A DNA stretch of 64,000 bases from Arabidopsis thaliana (lineage: Eukaryota; Streptophyta; Magnoliopsida; Brassicales; Brassicaceae). The notes under the pieces are model-generated. The model worked only from the letters and a program-made list of their open reading frames with translations. It had not been told where the DNA came from and ran no database searches. Shown here one piece after another: positions 60,530 through 64,000 of this stretch. The translations under genes and the position numbers were made by a program. Location of the stretch: positions 2,480,001-2,544,000 of the forward strand of contig NC_003076.8 in assembly GCF_000001735.4 (NCBI RefSeq), in the 5' to 3' direction. Position 1 is the first letter of the stretch. Every line of letters begins with the position of its first letter.

Positions 60530-62047
60530 TTAGAAGGTGACTCTAATTTCTTCCCCAACCAAAGCTAATATCTCATCCACCCTGTAACAAATACGCAACA
60601 CCAGGTTAATCAGAATACACTTTGTTCCCAGAATTCGGGAATGACGATGGTGAAAATATTTTACCTATGAGTGTCGATGTTTACTTCTGCAAGCCAAGTT
60701 GTCAAGTAAATCTGTGGAACGAGAAGAATTGAAGTTTTACGATATAATGCTAACAGACAATTTTACTTGTGCGGAATCAAAATCCACATACCTGCAAAAT
60801 TTCTGCGGTTGGCTGGTTGGTATGTGATATAGAAGAACTACCGATATTATAATCTTTCACTCTGGGGAGAACTGGCTTAGCTACTTCCATAGAATATAAA
60901 GAACATTTGGTGAGATGATCAAATTCTCCATGGTAAAGCTCATCTGACCAACTGTTGTTGATGGGTTGAGGAACTTCAGTGCTTAAAGAGATCAGTTCCA
61001 TTATGAGCAATCTCTGTTAATTTCCCCGAAAAAAAAGATCAGAAGCTGATCTAGAGTTTAAGATACATGCAGGAGTTAGGAGTAGACAATACCTTTAGCA
61101 TTACTTCGCGTTTGAACATCTCCACAAGCTCCTCAGCCATCTTCTCTGGGATCATTTCAACATGGCAAGTACCAAACTTTAGAGACAACATGGTAAGTAG
61201 TTAATAACTATTGAACATTGGTTTTATGGGTCTCTTACCAAATGCAGAGACATTCCAAAAATTAAACACAGGAATGCCACCGCAATCTCCAGCATCATTT
61301 GAATCTTCCTTAGTGCCAGAGAACTGTATAAGTGACCCGGTACTCAGCTTCGTGTAACATCTCAGAGATCTGCTTGCATTTACCATCTCAACAACAACAG
61401 CTACCTGCATTTTTCTACAGTTTTGTTTATAGATTCCAAATTACACCAGAATAAAATTTCTCAAATTCACAAGATTTTAGCATTGTCACACTTACCATTT
61501 CCTTGTACGAAGATAAAAGCTTGATTCGATAGGAACTCTGAACATAATAAGACTTAATATGAGAATTAAAAACAGAGAGAATGAATAGAAGACAAAAAAT
61601 AGATTTGAAATGCAAATTTTCACCTGTTGCGTAAACAGCTTCTTCAAAGCTTTCTTGTCGATATCAAACATGTCACTCAACACACCAAGCTCCATCATTG
61701 GCATATACCTATTGCCATGGAAACACAAAAGCAGTAAGAATCACCAGGGACATCAAAGTGAAACAGAGTAAGTTGCAAATACAAATTAAGAAAATTCCAC
61801 ACTTTTGTGACAGATACGAATTGACTAGCAAAGTAGCGTGAGATCTTCCCGCAGAACAAGCGACGATCCACTGTTGCCGACAATTCGACAGGTTAGACCA
61901 CTGGTTCCTAAGATTCCGCTGAGCAGCTGGTCTCCATAGCCTCATCGATGACGAAAAACTCCCCGGAGATGGAGATGAAGAAGCCAGCGATCGCGAAGAA
62001 GACGCCGGAGATGGAGAAGCAGGCGGCGGAAACTGCGAGATGCTCAT
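60530..62047 (-). CDS. Plant protein of unknown function
   Basis: The start ATG at 62047 opens MSISQFPPPASPSPASSSRS, a Pro/Ser-rich N-terminus. Several short exons follow: about 61816-62047, about 61625-61710 (YMPMMELGVLSDMFDIDKKA), a small one with SSYRIKLLSSYKEM, 61241-61404 (VAVVVEMVNASRSLRCYTKL), two with EEMFKRE-like helix and LSTEVPQPINNSWSDELYHG, and a final one ending LALVGEEIRVTF with the stop at 60530-60532. I estimate about 300 aa. No signal peptide, transmembrane helix or known motif stands out. I recall At5g07950 as unknown protein. Internal exon boundaries were not all checked. The gene diverges from the Asterix-like gene. Confidence 0.75.
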
Positions 62048-62349
62048 CGAATACAAAACGAGTTTTTTGAGCTTGAGTCACACTCCTAAACTCTGTTACG
62101 TCGCCGGGAATTGAACGGCCGGCGATAGTTTGTTTTCTATTTCCACCCAGCTTAGGGCTTTATGAAGAAATACGAAAAGGTTACAATTGTAATTTTCATA
62201 AACTTCTGAACTTGTTTAAATTAATTTTAATTGTAATTAGCAATTATGTCTATATAATAGATCAATAGAATCTCTAAGAAGAATTACAGTAGATCAGATA
62301 TATATTTACCAATCGGAGCTTCAGAGAGATCCAAAGAGAGAGATTGAGG
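62048..62349. promoter_or_regulatory. Short bidirectional promoter
   Basis: Only 302 bp separate the divergent start codons of the unknown gene (-) and the Asterix-like gene (+), so both leaders and core promoters must fit here. The right side has TATATATTTACC near 62300 and a purine-rich leader (GAGAGATCC..GAGAGAG) just before the ATG at 62350. Confidence 0.65.
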
Positions 62350-63253
62350 ATGTCTCACAGTCACGGGAACGCTTCGTCGGTGAACGATCCACGGCAGCCT
62401 TCGGCGGCAAAGCCTTACATTCCACGGCCTGTAGCGCCGGAGGATCTTCCCGTTGACTACTCCGGATTCATCGCCGTTATCCTCGGCGTCTCCGGCGTTA
62501 TGTTCAGGGTAAATTTTCATTTCTCCTCTTCTGATCGTTGCTCTGTTAGAAATCAATTCAGTCGTAGAAACTAGTACTCCGGTTGGTGACTTAGATCGTC
62601 GGATTTTATAAGTTGAACTCACCGATTTAGCAACATCAATCTCTAGCTAGTTCGTGATGTTTTGAGACTGGATCTTTCCAATACTCGCTAGTGATTTTGA
62701 ATGTTGAATTGATTTAAAGCTTACTTCCCCAAATAGGCAGATTCATGACTGTGTGATTGCATCATATTATAAGACTAGAGAAAATGTTAGATCTTGTTGA
62801 AATTTGAGCTCGAGAGATTGAGATAGTCAGTGTGAAAGTGGATTAAAAGATCATCATATGTGGAGTGAGAAATTCATCCTCTTTATTTATGTGGCTTGTG
62901 TATCTCTCAGTACAAGATATGCTCGTGGCTTGCAATTATATTCTGTGCACAATCTCTGGCCAACATGAGGAACTTGGAAAATGATTTAAAGCAGATCTCC
63001 ATGGCTATGATGTATGTTCCTTTTCACTCATTCTTTCTTCTTATTTTTAAGTTAAGAGTGCCAAAAGCATTGAATAGTGAAATGAACCTCTCTATTCCTG
63101 TTAAAATCCAACATGGATCAGATTTAAGCTGATTGTTTCTACTCAATAAATTGTTGACTCTGAATCTGGTTTTCTTGTATTAAAAACAGGTTTGCTATAA
63201 TGGGATTGGTTACAAACTACTTAGGGCCTAACAGACCCGCGACAAAGAAATAA
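62350..63253 (+). CDS. Asterix / WDR83OS-like ER membrane protein
   Basis: In animals Asterix (WDR83OS, PAT10) pairs with CCDC47 in the PAT complex, an ER chaperone for polar transmembrane segments. Three exons (62350-62508, 62911-63011, 63190-63253) total 324 nt, giving 107 aa, typical for the family. The cytosolic N-terminus has NDPRQPSAAKPYIPRP and DLPVDYSG. Three hydrophobic segments follow: FIAVILGVSGVMF, YKICSWLAIIFCAQSLANM and ISMAMMFAIMGLVTNYLG. The end is GPNRPATKK, whose lysines could aid ER retention. Frame and splice sites are clean. I recall At5g07960. The plant function is inferred from the animal protein. Confidence 0.93.
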
Positions 63254-64000
63254 TCCTCATGTCTTAAGAGTAGTATGCTTTTTTTTGATAAACCTTGTAT
63301 GGCTCTTGTTTCCGCACCAGAGATTGCTAGTGGTTTGTCTTTGTGTTTTCGACTCTCTAATCCTTGAGTAGCAAACTAGAACCTTGAGCTCTTGCTCATT
63401 TGTGGAGTTCAAAGACTTTTCAGTCCAGATGCAAAAAATGTGAAATCCGACTTTTTCTCTTTTGATCTCCCTGATTTTTGGACCCTGCTTCTTACAACAC
63501 TGTTACGCGGACTAACATCAAAAACACTCCTCAAACCAAACAAACTCCTCAATCATTGTCACTAGTTCGAATGTCTCTAGTTTCTTGTTTCAATCTTTTA
63601 TATGAAACTAATCAAGAACAAGAGATTTCATGTTGGCTTATGTTTTTAACTTCCTTATCAAATATTTAAATCTTCTTTGCGGAATAATACATATGGAATA
63701 ATGATGTCGACTTGGCTTCCGGAGGTAAAATATTGACACTCATTAAATTAGAGACCTTGTAATACTCTGAAGCAAAGGAAGTTAAGTTTCAATGACTGAT
63801 TCTAAACAGCACTCAACGACTTGATAGAGAGAGTTCTTCAGAATCTTCGCTGAGTAAAAACAAAATTAGATTCACTGGAGTTGTTACCTTGTGGAATTTC
63901 TGTTATGGGGCAAATTCTTTACTAAGTATACAAATGGATTTGACATCCAATATTCGTGATTAAGCATACAGTAATGCTACATGTCTACTACGAAATCTCC
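63254..64000. other. 3' flank of the Asterix-like gene, no gene seen
   Basis: AT-rich 3' UTR and intergenic DNA up to the window edge. The longest open frame (63 codons near 63480-63670) has no recognisable features. Confidence 0.55.

Overview
The window is plant nuclear DNA. Genes are split by short GT-AG introns, intergenic DNA is AT-rich, and there are no operons or ribosome-binding sites. Gene order and proteins match my memory of Arabidopsis thaliana chromosome 5, loci about At5g07780 to At5g07960. Locus numbers are recalled, not searched. I assigned exons by hand from splice sites and reading-frame continuity. For several genes the summed exons divide by three and give the protein length I remember (GUS2 543 aa, DGK1 728 aa).

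Layout. 1-2638 (+): 3' part of a formin (FH2 domain). 4073-6107 (+): DUF863-type nuclear protein with EAR-like motifs. 6717-9241 (-): FMO GS-OX-like monooxygenase. 11412-18484 (-): SNF2 translocase with an HNH nuclease domain, a plant ZRANB3 counterpart. 18861-20546 (-): lysine-rich calmodulin-binding protein. 24168-26567 (+): GUS2, a GH79 glucuronidase/heparanase-like enzyme. 26764-27291 (-): PIA1 ankyrin protein. 28917-35351 (+): three tandem HXXXD acyltransferases. 35587-36694 (-): SNAP29-type SNARE. 37718-39493 (-): coiled-coil protein. 40188-41405 (+): intronless mTERF protein. 41937-43769 (-): acylated LRR protein. 45197-48396 (-): DGK1. 50865-52216 (+): MCT2, a Mei2-like RRM protein. 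54720-60086 (+): large Gln/Ser/Asn-rich protein. 60530-62047 (-): unknown protein. 62350-63253 (+): Asterix/WDR83OS-like ER membrane protein.

The genes do not form one pathway. The only obvious cluster is the acyltransferase array, made by tandem duplication that copied the intergenic DNA too. Membrane traffic and lipid signalling (SNAP29, DGK1, Asterix) and nucleic-acid functions (SNF2-HNH, mTERF, MCT2) appear as unrelated neighbours. I saw no CRISPR array, intact transposon, viral insertion, rRNA or tRNA gene.

I found no convincing new biological system. The observations most worth checking are the SNF2-SRD-HNH architecture, several EAR-like motifs in the DUF863 protein, the triplicated segment in the calmodulin-binding protein, the duplicated intergenic module and shifted TATA element in the acyltransferase array, a probable GC-AG intron in MCT2, and several small perfect tandem duplications.
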